Shown piece by piece: positions 1 through 5,420 of a stretch of 9,628 nucleotides of DNA. Every line of letters begins with the position of its first letter. The stretch's first letter is position 1. The stretch is from Candidatus Woesearchaeota archaeon (lineage in GTDB: Archaea; Nanobdellota; Nanobdellia; UBA10117; ARS21). The notes beneath the pieces are model-generated. The model worked only from the letters and a program-made list of their open reading frames with translations, was not told the origin of the DNA and did not search any database. The stretch covers positions 19,320 to 28,947 of the forward strand of contig PBPJ01000035.1 in NCBI GenBank assembly GCA_002725495.1, in the 5' to 3' direction. A program made the translations under genes and the position numbers.

Positions 1-47
1 TGAGAAACCGGTTTACCACATGAAAAACATCTTATTGGAATTATCAT
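1..47 (-). CDS. rpoN: RNA polymerase subunit N (Rpo10), N-terminal fragment
   Basis: Only the first 15 codons are in the window; the gene runs off the left edge. The visible peptide is MIIPIRCFSCGKPVS. This matches the very conserved start of archaeal RpoN/eukaryotic Rpb10, whose CxxC pair (C7, C10 here) supplies half of the zinc site. RpoN is a small zinc-bundle subunit that helps assemble the RpoD-RpoL platform of RNA polymerase. The ATG shares one base with the uS9 stop (TAATG), so translation is probably coupled to uS9. The order uS9-rpoN is the usual archaeal one, and rpoK and uS2 would be expected next, outside the window. The fragment is short, but motif and position agree. Confidence 0.9.
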   Translation of the reverse strand, partial: MIIPIRCFSCGKPVS

Positions 48-451
48 TATCTATAGGATTTTTGTCTCTTGGCTCTAGGAGAAGATTTATTTGGTTTATG
101 TGGTTCATTTCTTCTAACATCTGCAACAAGTAAATGTCTGTCGTAATTTAGATAAGCTTTTTTTAATTCTTCTGAACCAGTATATTCAACTAGTCCTTTA
201 GCAATAGCTAATCTTGCTGCTTCAGTTTGCCCTGACTGTCCTCCACCTTTAATATTAACATTTATATCAATTGATTTTGCTAAATCACCGGATATTAAAA
301 TAGGTTCTTCAATTCTTTGTTTGTACATCATCGGAGACATGTTTGGTAAAAAAACTGAATTAACAAAAACACTACCATTACCTTTTTTTAGTATAGCTTT
401 TGCTACTGCTTTCTTTCTTTTTCCAGTTGCAATAATAATTTTATTTGTCAT
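47..451 (-). CDS. rps9: Ribosomal protein uS9 (S9)
   Basis: Small-subunit protein of the 30S head whose C-terminal tail reaches the P-site tRNA. The 134-residue product has the family signature: an N-terminal ATGKRKKAVA segment, a central GGGQSGQTEAARLAIAKGL stretch, and the conserved basic end PRAKRQKSYR with terminal arginine. The frame also allows a TTG start at 460 (three extra codons, 20-nt overlap with uL13). I prefer the ATG at 451 because it gives the usual N-terminus and an 11-nt overlap; only a weak TTGGT lies just upstream. uL13 precedes it and rpoN follows through TAATG, as in the classical archaeal L13 operon. Confidence 0.96.
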   Translation of the reverse strand: MTNKIIIATGKRKKAVAKAILKKGNGSVFVNSVFLPNMSPMMYKQRIEEPILISGDLAKSIDINVNIKGGGQSGQTEAARLAIAKGLVEYTGSEELKKAYLNYDRHLLVADVRRNEPHKPNKSSPRAKRQKSYR

Positions 452-863
452 ATTTACCAATTAATCTTGAAAGATCTCCTAATTTTGTATAGTTTGATGA
501 TTTTAATCTTGTTAAATTTGCATCATCTAAAGTTTGAATATTTTGGTCTTTTAATTCTTCTGGTGTACCGATATAACACATTACTCTTTTATATGCTTCT
601 CTGCCTCGGGCTAGCTTATGAGGTAACATTCTTTTTATTGATCGTCTTAATATTCTGTCTGGCATTCTCGGAGTGAAAGGACCGTGAAATGGTTTTCCGA
701 TATTTTTAAAATTTCCAAACTTAGACATTAATGTTGTTTTTGATCCAGTTAAAACTGCTTTTTCACAATTTATGATCTTAATTTCTTTACCCAATAGTAA
801 TTGTTTTGCAACGTGACTAGATAATCGTCCAACAACAAGATCGGATGCATCATAAACTATCAT
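441..863 (-). CDS. rpl13: Ribosomal protein uL13 (L13)
   Basis: Large-subunit protein that binds 23S rRNA early in 50S assembly. The 140-residue product begins MIVYDASDLVVGRLSS, the archaeal/eukaryotic L13 opening. It contains the family core around residues 55-90, with KPFHGPFTPRMPDRILRR followed by a basic helix. Its ATG overlaps the eL18 stop as ATGA, and a GAGGT Shine-Dalgarno motif sits 7 nt upstream inside eL18. It overlaps uS9 by 11 nt. The order eL18-uL13-uS9 is the standard archaeal arrangement, so the assignment is very secure. Confidence 0.97.
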   Translation of the reverse strand: MIVYDASDLVVGRLSSHVAKQLLLGKEIKIINCEKAVLTGSKTTLMSKFGNFKNIGKPFHGPFTPRMPDRILRRSIKRMLPHKLARGREAYKRVMCYIGTPEELKDQNIQTLDDANLTRLKSSNYTKLGDLSRLIGKYDK

Positions 864-1198
864 GCTACTAACCTCAAAGTATTACCGTTAGAATCTTTCA
901 TTGCTAAATCATGTAAGGACACAACTTTTGAACCGGAATTTTTTATTTTTGTTAAAACTGCTTCTGAAAATCTCCAACAAGAAATTGTTAATTTTTTATC
1001 CAGTTGTCCACCTGCAACTAATTTTCCAGGAATAACGACAATATCTCCATCTTTATAATCATTTAACTTGCCTAAATTAACGGTAATTCTTTTTCTTGCA
1101 GGTACAGATAATAATTCTGAAACTTTTTTCCAAAAATTTGATTTCTTCTTAAGACTAGCTATAAGAATTCTTAAATTGACGTTTGATGTTCCGTACAT
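860..1198 (-). CDS. rpl18e: Ribosomal protein eL18 (L18e)
   Basis: Archaeal/eukaryotic-specific large-subunit protein with a uL15-like fold. The 112-residue product shows the N-terminal helix with NLRILIASLKKKSNFWKKVS, the basic segment SVPARKRITVNLGKLN, and the KDGDIVVIPGKLVAGG motif at about residues 49-64 that is typical of the family. It is slightly shorter than the roughly 120 residues usual in archaea. It starts 16 nt after the 3' end of tRNA-Leu with AGGAG 5 nt before the ATG, so the ribosome site is available even after the tRNA is excised. It ends in an ATGA overlap with uL13. Confidence 0.95.
   Translation of the reverse strand: MYGTSNVNLRILIASLKKKSNFWKKVSELLSVPARKRITVNLGKLNDYKDGDIVVIPGKLVAGGQLDKKLTISCWRFSEAVLTKIKNSGSKVVSLHDLAMKDSNGNTLRLVA
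871..875 (-). promoter_or_regulatory. Shine-Dalgarno site of uL13
   Basis: GAGGT within the last codons of eL18, with a 7-nt spacer to the ATG that forms the ATGA overlap. Confidence 0.6.
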
Positions 1199-1203
1199 TT
1201 TTT

Positions 1204-1208
1204 CTCCT
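1204..1208 (-). promoter_or_regulatory. Shine-Dalgarno site of eL18
   Basis: AGGAG (minus strand) lies 5 nt before the eL18 ATG, in the 16-nt gap between the tRNA-Leu 3' end and the gene. Its position means the downstream mRNA keeps a ribosome site after tRNA 3' processing. Confidence 0.7.
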
Positions 1209-1214
1209 ATGTTA

Positions 1215-1298
1215 TGCAGAGGACAGGACTCGAACCTGCGTAGGCACTAAGCCAATGGGACCTAAACCCATCCCGTTTGACCACTCCGGCACCTCTGC
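1215..1298 (-). tRNA. tRNA-Leu (anticodon UAG)
   Basis: An 84-nt type II tRNA. The 7-bp acceptor stem GCAGAGG/CCTCTGC is followed by discriminator A, the leucine identity base. The D arm is CCG...CGG, the anticodon stem ATGGG/CCCAT encloses loop TTTAGGT giving UAG, a variable arm with a GGC/GCC stem follows, and the T loop is TTCGAGT. No CCA is encoded and no intron is visible. It starts 4 nt after the rpoD stop and ends 16 nt before eL18, all on one strand. I see no convincing TATA box at the expected place inside rpoD, so it is probably cut out of the polycistronic transcript by RNase P and RNase Z. A tRNA-Leu at this site is, to my knowledge, also seen in other archaea. Confidence 0.96.
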
Positions 1299-1302
1299 GT
1301 GC

Positions 1303-1947
1303 TCAAAGTTTGTAAGCATCTAAAGACGCTTGAACTTCAGCTAATGCCTGAGATAGTATATCTTTTGGTGTCATTTGACCCCATGATTCTATCACGAATA
1401 TGAAATTGTCTAAATCCTTTTTAAATTTATCTATTTTTTGACTATCAATCATTTGTCTTAATTCTTCCAAAGATTCATTTCCTTTTGCGTTTTTTGGATA
1501 ATGGAAGTAATATATATTTCCTGGACTCCACTTCATATGTTCTTTTCCTTTTCCAAGTTTAGCTACTGCGTGAAATTCCAATTCTTGATTTTTTGAAAGC
1601 ATTATAATTGGAGCATGTGGATTAACAAACTCTACTCCTTTTCCGATTATTTCAATATCTTTTGCTCTAACTGTATGTGGACCTTTTTTATGTAATTTAA
1701 ATTCAATTTTGGGATCATCTAAATCTTTTATTGCTGGATCTGCTTTGATAACTAATAATCCTAATCTATGTGCGATTAATTCATCATACATTACAGAATT
1801 GTTACTGGTAAAATAAACATCTTCGATTGCAAAAGTATCTAAGTTATAAGAAGCCGACCTTCTTAGTATATTCATAAATTCTTCTGTTGTATTTTCAAAT
1901 TTTAAATGTAATTCATTTTCTGTTGAGTTTAATTCAGTAAACTTCAT
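1303..1947 (-). CDS. rpoD: RNA polymerase subunit D (Rpo3)
   Basis: Archaeal homologue of the bacterial alpha N-terminal domain and eukaryotic Rpb3/RPAC1; it pairs with RpoL to start RNA polymerase assembly. The 214-residue product has the alpha motif [12 protein letters not shown] (23-34) and [16 protein letters not shown] (55-70). The [14 protein letters not shown] signature is at 130-143 and the C-terminal dimerization part [17 protein letters not shown] is at 182-198. It contains no cysteine. The region where some archaeal D subunits carry a ferredoxin-like Fe-S domain is reduced to a charged linker (about 150-180). It overlaps the uS11 stop as ATGA with GAGGT 8 nt upstream. It is unrelated to bacterial sigma RpoD. 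Confidence 0.96.
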   Translation of the reverse strand: MKFTELNSTENELHLKFENTTEEFMNILRRSASYNLDTFAIEDVYFTSNNSVMYDELIAHRLGLLVIKADPAIKDLDDPKIEFKLHKKGPHTVRAKDIEIIGKGVEFVNPHAPIIMLSKNQELEFHAVAKLGKGKEHMKWSPGNIYYFHYPKNAKGNESLEELRQMIDSQKIDKFKKDLDNFIFVIESWGQMTPKDILSQALAEVQASLDAYKL

Positions 1948-2339
1948 ACTCTTCTACCTCTTCTTCCACCTTTCTTTCTACATCCACCATGTGGAATTGG
2001 CGTAACATCTTCGATTGATAATATTTTTATTCCGTTTTTAGTTAATGTCCTAATTGTTGGTTGAGCTCCTGGTCCCGGATATCTTGATCCATTATGTCCT
2101 CCTTGTGCTCTAACTCTTACGTGTAATTGTCTCATACCTTTCTCTTTAATTGATTCAGCAATTCTTTTTGCTGCAACAACTGCTGTATTTGCATGAGCTT
2201 CTAATCTTTGTTGTTTTGTTATTTGTCCTCCTGATACGATGGATAATGTCTCAGATCCTGTTATATCAGTAACATGAATTATTGTATTATTATATGATGA
2301 ATATATATTTGCAATTCCAACATAATCTTCTTTTGCCAT
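1944..2339 (-). CDS. rps11: Ribosomal protein uS11 (S11)
   Basis: 30S platform protein near the mRNA exit/E site. The 131-residue product carries the family motifs [21 protein letters not shown] at its N-terminus, [11 protein letters not shown] in the middle, and the near-invariant [20 protein letters not shown] at 80-99. These are followed by [22 protein letters not shown]. The length is typical for archaea. It starts 1 nt after the uS4 stop with an exceptionally good GGAGGT 11 nt upstream. It ends in an ATGA overlap with rpoD, keeping the archaeal order uS13-uS4-uS11-rpoD. Confidence 0.98.
   Translation of the reverse strand: MAKEDYVGIANIYSSYNNTIIHVTDITGSETLSIVSGGQITKQQRLEAHANTAVVAAKRIAESIKEKGMRQLHVRVRAQGGHNGSRYPGPGAQPTIRTLTKNGIKILSIEDVTPIPHGGCRKKGGRRGRRV
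1956..1960 (-). promoter_or_regulatory. Shine-Dalgarno site of rpoD
   Basis: GAGGT within the arginine-rich end of uS11, 8 nt before the rpoD ATG (ATGA overlap with the uS11 stop). The purine-rich Arg/Gly codons here could produce such a match by chance. Confidence 0.5.
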
Positions 2340-2340
2340 C

Positions 2341-2919
2341 TTATTTAGCTACCTCCGGAGTTTCAGTTGATTTAACGCTTAAATTTTCTTTTACTTCAAC
2401 TTCATCTGTATTTTTTGTCTTTGATTCTACTACAGTGGTTAATACTGGAGAAAATCCGTTCTTGTATTCTATTTTATCTTTTTCATTTATTAAATAAGAC
2501 GGTGATGAAATTATTTTACCATTTACTGAAATTTTTTTATGTAGAATAAATTGTCTTGCTTGTTTAATACTATTTGATAAATTTTTTTTATAGACTACTG
2601 TTTGTAATCTTCTTTCAAGAACATCTCTTAATTGTAAGTTTAAAATATCACTTAACTTTGATCCTGTTTTAACTAAATTTAATCTATTTAATTTTTGAAT
2701 TAAAATCTTTGAATTGCTATCTTTTTTTTCTCCTCTTAATTTTGTAATTTCTCTTGCTTGTTTTCTGAAATTTCTTAATATTGATGCATTTTTCCAAATT
2801 TGCTTTTTATTTGTTAAACCATATTCTTCAATGATTTTTCTTTCTTCTTCAATTCTTTGAGCTTGCCAAGGATGGTTTGGCGTTTCATACTTTCTTCTTT
2901 GTTTTCTTACTAATCCCAT
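2341..2919 (-). CDS. rps4: Ribosomal protein uS4 (S4)
   Basis: Primary 16S rRNA-binding protein that nucleates the 30S body. The 192-residue product has the archaeal N-terminus ([18 protein letters not shown]) and a long basic helical part. An S4 RNA-binding domain spans about residues 103-153, including [20 protein letters not shown] and the [11 protein letters not shown] turn. Residues after about 165 form an acidic, low-complexity tail that is probably disordered. It shares a base with the uS13 stop (TAATG) and has no clear Shine-Dalgarno motif, pointing to re-initiation after uS13. Confidence 0.96.
   Translation of the reverse strand: MGLVRKQRRKYETPNHPWQAQRIEEERKIIEEYGLTNKKQIWKNASILRNFRKQAREITKLRGEKKDSNSKILIQKLNRLNLVKTGSKLSDILNLQLRDVLERRLQTVVYKKNLSNSIKQARQFILHKKISVNGKIISSPSYLINEKDKIEYKNGFSPVLTTVVESKTKNTDEVEVKENLSVKSTETPEVAK
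2351..2356 (-). promoter_or_regulatory. Shine-Dalgarno site of uS11
   Basis: GGAGGT lies inside the last codons of uS4, 11 nt before the uS11 ATG. It is the strongest ribosome site in the window and the exception among stop-adjacent starts, which mostly lack one. Confidence 0.7.
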
Positions 2920-3377
2920 TATTTCTTATCTTTCTTTCTAGTTGCTACACCGGCCTTTCTACCAGTTGATTTTGTACTTTGTCCTCTTACTTTCTTTGAA
3001 CCTGCAGCATGTCTAACTCCCTTATATGTTTTAATTTTTCTTAATAATCTAATATCAAATTGTTTTCTTAAATCTAAATCTGAAGAAAGTAAATGTTGAT
3101 CTTCACCTGATGCTCTATCTTTTCTTCTATTGAATAGCCAAACTGGTATTCCATATTTTTGAGGATTTCTTAAACAATCTTCAATTTCATTTATTTTTTC
3201 TTGAGTGTAATCTCCGCACTTCATTTTTCTATCTAATTTTAGTTTATAGCAGATGGCGTTGGCTGTCATAAAAGAAGAACCCTTAGGTAGCGTCAGAGCG
3301 TGTCCCATAGGTATTTTTCCAGATATATCTTTATCTCCTAATCTTATAATTTCTCTGTAATTTGCTTTATCAGCCAT
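2919..3377 (-). CDS. rps13: Ribosomal protein uS13 (S13)
   Basis: 30S head protein that contacts the 50S subunit and P-site tRNA. The 152-residue archaeal-length product has the N-terminal helix-two-turn-helix part (ALTLPKGSSFMTANAICYKL, 27-46). The central PQKYGIPVWLFNRRKD (72-87) and the signature RHAAGSKKVRGQSTKSTGR (122-140) in the basic tail follow. No Shine-Dalgarno motif precedes the ATG. A TATA-like CTTTAAA centred about 28 nt upstream suggests a leaderless message separate from tRNA-Ser. It ends in TAATG with uS4. Confidence 0.97.
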   Translation of the reverse strand: MADKANYREIIRLGDKDISGKIPMGHALTLPKGSSFMTANAICYKLKLDRKMKCGDYTQEKINEIEDCLRNPQKYGIPVWLFNRRKDRASGEDQHLLSSDLDLRKQFDIRLLRKIKTYKGVRHAAGSKKVRGQSTKSTGRKAGVATRKKDKK

Positions 3378-3400
3378 GACTTTCTATTTTCAGTGTCATT

Positions 3401-3409
3401 TTTAAAGCT
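3401..3409 (-). promoter_or_regulatory. TATA-like box for uS13 (predicted leaderless)
   Basis: CTTTAAAAA on the minus strand, centred about 28 nt before the uS13 ATG and downstream of a T-rich tract after tRNA-Ser. The spacing fits archaeal TATA-to-start distances and places transcription start near the ATG; no Shine-Dalgarno motif lies between. AT-rich background makes chance matches easy. Confidence 0.45.
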
Positions 3410-3429
3410 TTTGATAAATATTTTCTAAC

Positions 3430-3441
3430 AAAAATAAAAAA
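3430..3441 (-). terminator. T-rich terminator after tRNA-Ser
   Basis: The minus strand reads T6-A-T5 starting 8 nt after the discriminator base of tRNA-Ser. Archaeal RNA polymerase terminates at oligo-T tracts without needing a hairpin, so this likely ends most tRNA-Ser transcripts before uS13. Confidence 0.5.
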
Positions 3442-3448
3442 CATGATA

Positions 3449-3530
3449 CGCCGAGAGTGGGATTTGAACCCACGATCCCGATGGGACAAGATTTCCAATC
3501 TTGCGCAATACCTGGCTATGCGATCTCGGC
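3449..3530 (-). tRNA. tRNA-Ser (anticodon GGA)
   Basis: An 82-nt type II tRNA including discriminator G, the base expected for serine in archaea. The acceptor stem is GCCGAGA/TCTCGGC. The D arm closes GCA...TGC around AGCCAGGTA, the anticodon stem CAAGA/TCTTG encloses TTGGAAA (anticodon GGA, reading UCC/UCU), the long variable arm has TCCC/GGGA, and the T arm is GTGGG-TTCAAAT-CCCAC. No CCA is encoded and no intron is seen. It lies upstream of uS13 on the same strand, a position I recall for tRNA-Ser in some other archaea. A T-rich run follows it, so it may be its own transcript. Confidence 0.96.
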
Positions 3531-3546
3531 CTGAGTATCTGCTTCA

Positions 3547-3559
3547 ATATATGTTTAAA
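3547..3559 (-). promoter_or_regulatory. TATA-like box for tRNA-Ser
   Basis: The minus strand reads TTTAAACATATAT; the TTTAAA part is centred about 25 nt before the tRNA 5' end, the normal archaeal TATA distance if transcription starts close to the mature 5' end. It lies back to back with the TATA box of the plus-strand gene, within a shared 69-bp divergent region. Confidence 0.45.
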
Positions 3560-3571
3560 AAGTTAATTAAT

Positions 3572-3579
3572 TTTATATA
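3572..3579 (+). promoter_or_regulatory. TATA box for the PH-domain gene (predicted leaderless)
   Basis: TTTATATA centred about 25 nt before the ATG at 3600, with no Shine-Dalgarno motif in between. This predicts transcription starting at or within a few bases of the ATG. The palindrome TTAATTAA at 3563-3570 lies between this box and the opposite tRNA-Ser box. Confidence 0.5.
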
Positions 3580-3599
3580 GGCGCGATATATGATTTAAT

Positions 3600-4022
3600 A
3601 TGAGGAATAAAATAAATCGTCATCTTCACAAAGATGAAAAATTAATGTATGTTGAAGTTCCCTCTTGGATGAAATTTCATAGAGAATTAGTTTTTTCACC
3701 ATTAATTTTTCCATTAATACATGCATTTCTAAAAAAGATATCAACGCATCTTGTAATAACAAATGATAGAGTCATTGCGAGGCATGGTATTATTGGTGAG
3801 CATTCGAAAGGAGTTAAATTTAATAATATAGTTTCTGTAAAAGTTCACCAACCGGCATTTGGTTCTATATTTAATTATGGTCACATACATCTATATACTC
3901 AATCCGGTGGACATTCTGACTTAGTATTTCACTATATAAAGAATCCAATAAAAGTAAAAAAGGTTATAGAAAAGGGCGTTAATCTAAATACTTCGGTAAA
4001 AGAACAGGAACACCGTTCCTAA
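3600..4022 (+). CDS. Bacterial-PH-domain (bPH2/YdbS-like) protein, membrane-associated
   Basis: The only plus-strand gene. The 140-residue product has one hydrophobic segment at about 29-44 (ELVFSPLIFPLIHAFL). This is followed by a bPH2-type domain (DUF304 family): HLVITNDRVIARHGII at 50-65, NNIVSVKVHQPAFGSIFNYG at 75-94 and IHLYTQSGG at 96-104. The family has a PH-like fold, usually next to membrane helices, and its biochemical role is mostly unknown; I do not assign one. The gene is divergent from tRNA-Ser, with a TATA box and no Shine-Dalgarno motif, so a leaderless mRNA is likely. Its last 14 or so codons, after the domain, overlap the zinc-ribbon gene tail to tail by 44 bp. It is an unusual insert among ribosomal genes. 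Confidence 0.85.
   Translation: MRNKINRHLHKDEKLMYVEVPSWMKFHRELVFSPLIFPLIHAFLKKISTHLVITNDRVIARHGIIGEHSKGVKFNNIVSVKVHQPAFGSIFNYGHIHLYTQSGGHSDLVFHYIKNPIKVKKVIEKGVNLNTSVKEQEHRS
3950..3973 (-). terminator. Possible T-rich terminator after the Trm112-like gene
   Basis: Just past the stop at 3979 the minus strand has T4, T6 and T4 runs within about 30 nt. They lie inside the plus-strand PH-domain gene. This would be a suitable end for the long minus-strand operon, but such runs are common in AT-rich DNA. Confidence 0.3.
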
Positions 4023-4128
4023 TATCAAATATTCTTTTACACTTCTTACATTCTAACTTATCTTTTTTTAATTTTAGATCCTCTTTATCATCTGGGCAAC
4101 AAATTATCTCTAATAATTCTTTTTCCAT
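3979..4128 (-). CDS. Trm112/UPF0434-family zinc-ribbon protein
   Basis: A 49-codon gene, easily missed because it is short. It reads MEKELLEIICCPDDKEDLKL, then a lysine-rich link, then LECKKCKRIFDIRNGVPVLL near the end. This is the Trm112/UPF0434 pattern: a helix, CPxx(D/C), a short beta part, CxxC, and the closing (D/N)G(I/V)PxLLP. Cysteines are C10, C11, C27 and C30. Eukaryotic and haloarchaeal Trm112 bind and stabilise several methyltransferases that modify tRNA, rRNA and release factor; small bacterial relatives are poorly characterised. It starts 1 nt after the truB stop without a Shine-Dalgarno motif, so translation is likely coupled. Its 3' end overlaps the plus-strand PH gene by 44 bp. 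Partnering with RNA methyltransferases is family-based inference. Confidence 0.88.
   Translation of the reverse strand: MEKELLEIICCPDDKEDLKLKKDKLECKKCKRIFDIRNGVPVLLPKYLD
4063..4069 (+). terminator. Possible T7 terminator of the PH-domain gene
   Basis: A T7 run about 40 nt after the stop of the plus-strand gene, inside the opposite-strand zinc-ribbon gene. If used, the two convergent transcripts would overlap by roughly 90 nt or more. Confidence 0.35.
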
Positions 4129-4129
4129 A

Positions 4130-5014
4130 TCATATTAAGTTAATGTAATTTCTAAAAGCTATCCCTTCGTCTTTATTCAAAAAATCATCAGAATTAGATT
4201 TTGATATTCCTATTCCGATTAATTCATTTGAGGTATTAAAAACTGCTATTTTACTATTAAGTTTTATATCTGAAGTAAATTTAAGAATGCCCTTAAAATA
4301 AATTGGTGATCCTTTGGACCAAGGAATTATTGCTCCGTCATCAATCCAAACTTTGTTTATATCCTTAACTGCATCCTCAAGAGGCCTAAAGCAATTGATG
4401 TTTTTTTTATTGAATAACTTAATAAATTTGTCTTTAGATAAACATTCATTTAATTTGAAGGGACCGCTTTTTGTTCGTTCTAGTTCGATCATATGTGCTC
4501 CTGTTCCCATTGATTCTCCCATATCATGAATTAATTTTCGGATATATGTTCCTGCTTGACAAAGGACTTTAAATTTTACAAGTCTGTTATTAATTGAAAT
4601 TAGCTTTATTGAATATATATTTCTTTTTCTAACTTGTCTCTTTACGGCAGAAATTTTTGGTACTAATTGATCTATCTCTCCGGTGAATGATTTGAATGTT
4701 GATTCAATCATATCTTTGGTAAAATCCTTATGTACAATCATGGTTGCAATATATTCCTTTTTTGATAAAGATAGAATTGAAGAAATTTTATTTCCTCTAT
4801 TTAATAGGATGGGCAAAACTCCAGTGGTATTAGGGTCCAGGGTTCCTGCATGACCTGCTTTATTGAATCCCAAGTCTAGTAAAAATCTGGTAAAATTTCT
4901 TGAAGATACACCTTTTTCTTTATTTAACAAAACTAATGAATGATTCATTAGTTCTTGAAAAGTTTTATTTTTATATTTTTTATAACTGGCTTTTTGACGA
5001 ACAATAATTTTCAT
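4130..5014 (-). CDS. cbf5: tRNA/rRNA pseudouridine synthase, TruB/Cbf5 family
   Basis: Archaeal Cbf5 is the catalytic subunit of H/ACA ribonucleoproteins that turn uridine into pseudouridine in rRNA; it can also make tRNA pseudouridine 55. The 294-residue product has the catalytic motif GHAGTLDPNTTGVLPI with nucleophile D60, the KEY motif at 86-88, and PKISAVKRQVRKRNIYSI at 119-136. GTYIRKLIHDMG is at 155-166 and RTKSGPF at 180-186. A PUA-like C-terminal domain starts near LEDAVKDINKVWIDDGA (212-228). It is shorter than the roughly 330 residues common for Cbf5, mostly in the PUA and end regions. An internal Met at 23 is an alternative start, but the first Met gives the N-terminal strand expected. 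It follows DUF106 by 1 nt and precedes the Trm112-like gene by 1 nt. Confidence 0.93.
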   Translation of the reverse strand: MKIIVRQKASYKKYKNKTFQELMNHSLVLLNKEKGVSSRNFTRFLLDLGFNKAGHAGTLDPNTTGVLPILLNRGNKISSILSLSKKEYIATMIVHKDFTKDMIESTFKSFTGEIDQLVPKISAVKRQVRKRNIYSIKLISINNRLVKFKVLCQAGTYIRKLIHDMGESMGTGAHMIELERTKSGPFKLNECLSKDKFIKLFNKKNINCFRPLEDAVKDINKVWIDDGAIIPWSKGSPIYFKGILKFTSDIKLNSKIAVFNTSNELIGIGISKSNSDDFLNKDEGIAFRNYINLI

Positions 5015-5015
5015 A

Positions 5016-5420
5016 TTAATTTAATTTTAATATTTTTCTTAAAAAGGTTGAGAAAAAGATTGAAAATATAATATAGGTTCCCAACCAGCCTAAATTATAT
5101 GGCCAGAATCCGAAAGAAAGTATAGTTTTTCCTTCCATGGTTTTTCTTAACCAGCTAAATACGATAAGAATTGGAATAAAGTAGTATTTCATTGGCCTAA
5201 AGGTCATTTTAATTTGCTTCATGGATAAATTCATCATCTTTGGTTGAATTTCCTTAACTTTTTCCAGATTATCTTTATTTTTTTTGAGTTCTGCTTGATA
5301 TTTTTTAATATCTTTTTTTAACTCTTTCATCAAATTTTGATCAATGAGCATTTTATTGAATATGGTTATGATTAAAGAAACAAGGAATGCGACAAGTAAT
5401 ATAGTATAAAATGGATCCAT
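5016..5420 (-). CDS. DUF106/EMC3-like membrane protein (YidC/Oxa1 superfamily)
   Basis: Likely archaeal member of the Oxa1 superfamily, related to EMC3 and TMCO1, which helps insert membrane proteins. The 134-residue product has TM1 at about 4-22 and a charged coiled-coil stretch at about 28-60. An amphipathic SMKQIKMTFRPMKYY segment leads into TM2 (about 78-92), and TM3 is at about 108-127. This three-TM plan with a cytoplasmic coiled coil between TM1 and TM2 is typical. The gene sits directly after secY (TAATG), which supports a role alongside the Sec translocon. In many archaea adk lies between the two; here it does not. Function is inferred from the family and context. Confidence 0.88.
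   Translation of the reverse strand: MDPFYTILLVAFLVSLIITIFNKMLIDQNLMKELKKDIKKYQAELKKNKDNLEKVKEIQPKMMNLSMKQIKMTFRPMKYYFIPILIVFSWLRKTMEGKTILSFGFWPYNLGWLGTYIIFSIFFSTFLRKILKLN

Noticed and set aside
452..460. Upstream TTG start for uS9
   Set aside because: It adds three residues not expected in the family and enlarges the overlap with uL13; the ATG at 451 fits better.
467..676. 69-codon hydrophobic plus-strand frame
   Set aside because: Shadow of uL13 on the opposite strand; the hydrophobic content comes from the complement of Lys/Arg/Asn-rich codons, and there is no promoter or ribosome site.
1068..1250. 60-codon plus-strand frame ending in LCRGQDSNLRRH
   Set aside because: It is antisense to eL18 and its end is the translated complement of tRNA-Leu, a common false prediction.
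3563..3570. TTAATTAA palindrome as a regulator operator
   Set aside because: Eight AT-only bases in an AT-rich spacer are too weak to call an operator without conservation data; it is mentioned only as context for the divergent promoters.
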